NCBI GenBank assembly: GCA_003641345.1
Contig: QNAD01000087.1
Location: 1 to 7,947 of the forward strand
DNA length: 7,947 nucleotides
Source of the DNA: Candidatus Zixiibacteriota bacterium
GTDB taxonomy: Bacteria; Zixibacteria; MSB-5A5; GN15; FEB-12
Reading direction: 5' to 3'
The position numbers and the translations under genes were made by a program. Within the stretch, counting starts at the first letter, position 1. Each line of letters starts with the position of its first letter. The notes beneath the pieces are model-generated. The model was not told the DNA's origin and did not search any database. It worked only from the letters and a program-made list of their open reading frames with translations. Below, in pieces: positions 6,427-7,947 of the stretch.

Positions 6427-7079
6427 AGACAGCATTTTTTGTAGATTTTGACGGTACCATTTCTAAAAGAGATGTAGGCTATACTATGTTTCATCATTTC
6501 TCAAATGGGAAAAATGATGAACTCATTCCCGATTGGAAAGCAGGGAGGATCAGTAGCAGAGAGTGTTTGACTAAAGAAGCTGAAATGATTTCTCCGACAT
6601 CCGAGGAGTTTTACAGTTATCTTGATTCTTTTGAAATTGACCCAACTTTTGAAGAGTTTGTTTCAGTTGTAAGAAAAAATGAGATGGATATAAAAATTGT
6701 ATCCGATGGTTTGGATATATACATAAATTATCTTCTCTCAAAAAATAAGATTGACTCAATTCCGGTTATATCAAATATTGGGAAATTGGAAAATAAAAAA
6801 CTTACAATTAAATTTCCGATAGATAACAGAGAGTGCGATTATTGCGGAAACTGCAAAGGGGAACGGATTAAAGAATTTCGTGCGAAACATGATGAAAAGT
6901 ACCGGATAATTTTTGTCGGTGATGGATATTCTGATGCTTGTGCTACCAAAGAAGCGGATTTATTATTTGCTAAAAAAGATTTAGAACATTATTGTATTGA
7001 TAACAAAATTGAATATCAGAAATATAATAATTTCAGTGATGTTTTGAACGATTTGAAAATTAAGAGAATTTTAAAGTAA
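6423..7079 (+). CDS. HAD-superfamily phosphatase, MtnX/SerB-like (subfamily IB)
   Basis: A 218-residue cytoplasmic phosphomonoesterase of the HAD subfamily IB that includes phosphoserine phosphatase and MtnX (methionine salvage). Motif I is DFDGT (8-12) with nucleophile Asp8 and acid/base Asp10; motif II is the Ser in VSDG (Ser94); motif III Lys is probably Lys145 in CKGERIK; motif IV is GDGYSD (166-171) with Asp167 and Asp171. A CxxCxxC cluster (Cys138, Cys141, Cys144) sits directly before motif III; a Cys-containing CGxCK element is known in MtnX-like members. The ATG at 6423 overlaps the previous stop by 4 bp and is preferred over TTG 6414, which adds only three residues. No methionine-salvage genes lie nearby, so phosphoserine, a sugar phosphate or another substrate is equally possible. 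Confidence 0.85.
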   Translation: MKTAFFVDFDGTISKRDVGYTMFHHFSNGKNDELIPDWKAGRISSRECLTKEAEMISPTSEEFYSYLDSFEIDPTFEEFVSVVRKNEMDIKIVSDGLDIYINYLLSKNKIDSIPVISNIGKLENKKLTIKFPIDNRECDYCGNCKGERIKEFRAKHDEKYRIIFVGDGYSDACATKEADLLFAKKDLEHYCIDNKIEYQKYNNFSDVLNDLKIKRILK

Positions 7080-7098
7080 ATATGGATATGGACTTAAT

Positions 7099-7947
7099 AT
7101 GAGAGCGATAATTATGGCTGGCGGTTTTGGCACACGGCTAAGACCATTAACAATAAACGTACCCAAACCGATGGCTCCTGTGGTGGGAGTACCAATGATG
7201 GAGCATGTTGTTTCGTTATTGGTAAAACACGGTATTACCGATATTACTTCATTGTTATATTTTAAACCGGATACTATAAAAGATTATTTCAAAGATGGTA
7301 AGAAGTTCGGGGTTAATATGACTTATGAACTTCCAGATGATGATTATGGTACTGCCGGAGCTGTTAGGTATGCATTAAAAAATTCTGATGAGCCGGCTTT
7401 GGTTATTTCCGGCGATTTGGTGACTGATTTTGATTTATCCGAAGCTCTTTCGTGGCATAAACAGAAAAATGCCGAGACAACTATTTTGCTTACTCGAATG
7501 GACAATCCATTAGCTTATGGAATAGTTATTACAGACCAGGACGAAAGAATTGTTCGTTTTTTAGAGAAGCCGTCATGGGGTGAAGCTTTTTCAGATACAA
7601 TTAATACCGGTATATATATACTTGAGCCTTCAGCAATAGATATGATTCCTTATAAAGAAAATTTCGATTTTTCTCAAAATCTGTTTCCGGAAATGTTAAA
7701 AAGAAACATGGGACTCTATGGAAAAGTAATGGCTGGTTATTGGAAAGATGTAGGGAATGTTGATGAATATCATCGAGTGCATATAGATTTTTATGATAAA
7801 AAACTGAACCTTAATCTTAAATCCAAAATTGAAAAAATCGGCGATTCTGAAATAATAAAAGGTAATAATGTTGTTATCGGAGAAAATGTACAATTTACCG
7901 GACGAGTTGTTTTGGGGAATGATGTAATCATTGGACCTAATATAAAA
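7099..7947 (+). CDS. Sugar-phosphate nucleotidyltransferase (mannose-1-phosphate guanylyltransferase-like), 3'-truncated
   Basis: An enzyme that activates a sugar 1-phosphate with an NTP to make an NDP-sugar for glycan or envelope polymer synthesis. The frame is open from ATG 7099 to the right edge (283 codons, no stop). The Rossmann-like catalytic domain shows the G-loop AGGFGTRLRPLT (7-18), PKPM (22-25), GTAGA (84-88), metal-binding SGD (104-106), FLEKP (154-158), NTGIY (169-173) and WKDVG (215-219). From about 258 hexapeptide repeats begin (VVIGEN, VVLGND, VIIGPN), starting a left-handed beta-helix. The sequence closely resembles the cyanobacterial-type proteins that continue into a phosphomannomutase-like domain, so the full gene may be about three times longer; that part lies outside the window. 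It is the sixth gene of the operon, 19 bp after the phosphatase. GDP-mannose is the likeliest product but nucleotide specificity is not proven. Confidence 0.9.
   Translation, partial: MRAIIMAGGFGTRLRPLTINVPKPMAPVVGVPMMEHVVSLLVKHGITDITSLLYFKPDTIKDYFKDGKKFGVNMTYELPDDDYGTAGAVRYALKNSDEPALVISGDLVTDFDLSEALSWHKQKNAETTILLTRMDNPLAYGIVITDQDERIVRFLEKPSWGEAFSDTINTGIYILEPSAIDMIPYKENFDFSQNLFPEMLKRNMGLYGKVMAGYWKDVGNVDEYHRVHIDFYDKKLNLNLKSKIEKIGDSEIIKGNNVVIGENVQFTGRVVLGNDVIIGPNIK

Overview
The window is AT-rich, gene-dense bacterial DNA. Genes are short, often overlap, and use ordinary bacterial signals: GGAG/AAGGA ribosome sites and one clear intrinsic terminator. Protein content fits a Gram-negative-like bacterium, perhaps from the FCB group or a neighbouring candidate phylum: an actinobacterial/archaeal-type inositol-phosphate synthase, a membrane-anchored Ctp protease, and a cyanobacterial-like sugar-phosphate nucleotidyltransferase. 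That placement is an inference with low confidence. No plasmid, phage, transposase, rRNA, tRNA or CRISPR signal was seen.

Left part (1-1850). A 5'-truncated PfkB-family sugar kinase enters from the left edge. It is followed by about 200 bp of non-coding, locally GC-richer DNA holding a perfect hairpin and two near-identical 46-bp hairpin-forming repeats. A TetR-family repressor gene lies on the minus strand, convergent with the kinase. Its upstream region carries a TGAC-N6-GTCA palindrome, a plausible autoregulatory operator. The 159-bp gap between tetR and the next gene also holds candidate divergent promoters and a second palindrome.

Middle (1855-3118). A myo-inositol-1-phosphate synthase gene stands alone and ends in a strong intrinsic terminator. 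Its enzyme core is complete and highly conserved, but it carries an extra 43-residue Lys/Thr/Ser-rich tail resembling histone H1-like tails.

Right part (3157-7947). Six plus-strand genes are packed as one apparent operon: thymidylate kinase, S41 C-terminal-processing protease, TSUP (TauE/SafE) transporter, a small DUF1634-like membrane protein, an MtnX/SerB-like HAD phosphatase, and a sugar-phosphate nucleotidyltransferase that runs off the right edge. The first five junctions are an 8-bp overlap, abutting ends, two 4-bp overlaps and a 19-bp gap. The genes do not form one obvious pathway; nucleotide supply, envelope proteolysis, anion transport and sugar activation are mixed.

No clearly novel multi-gene system is visible. 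The items most worth a second look are the basic tail on the inositol-phosphate synthase, the hairpin repeat block, the tetR/synthase divergent control region, the TSUP plus small membrane protein pair, and the probable multidomain nucleotidyltransferase at the right edge.
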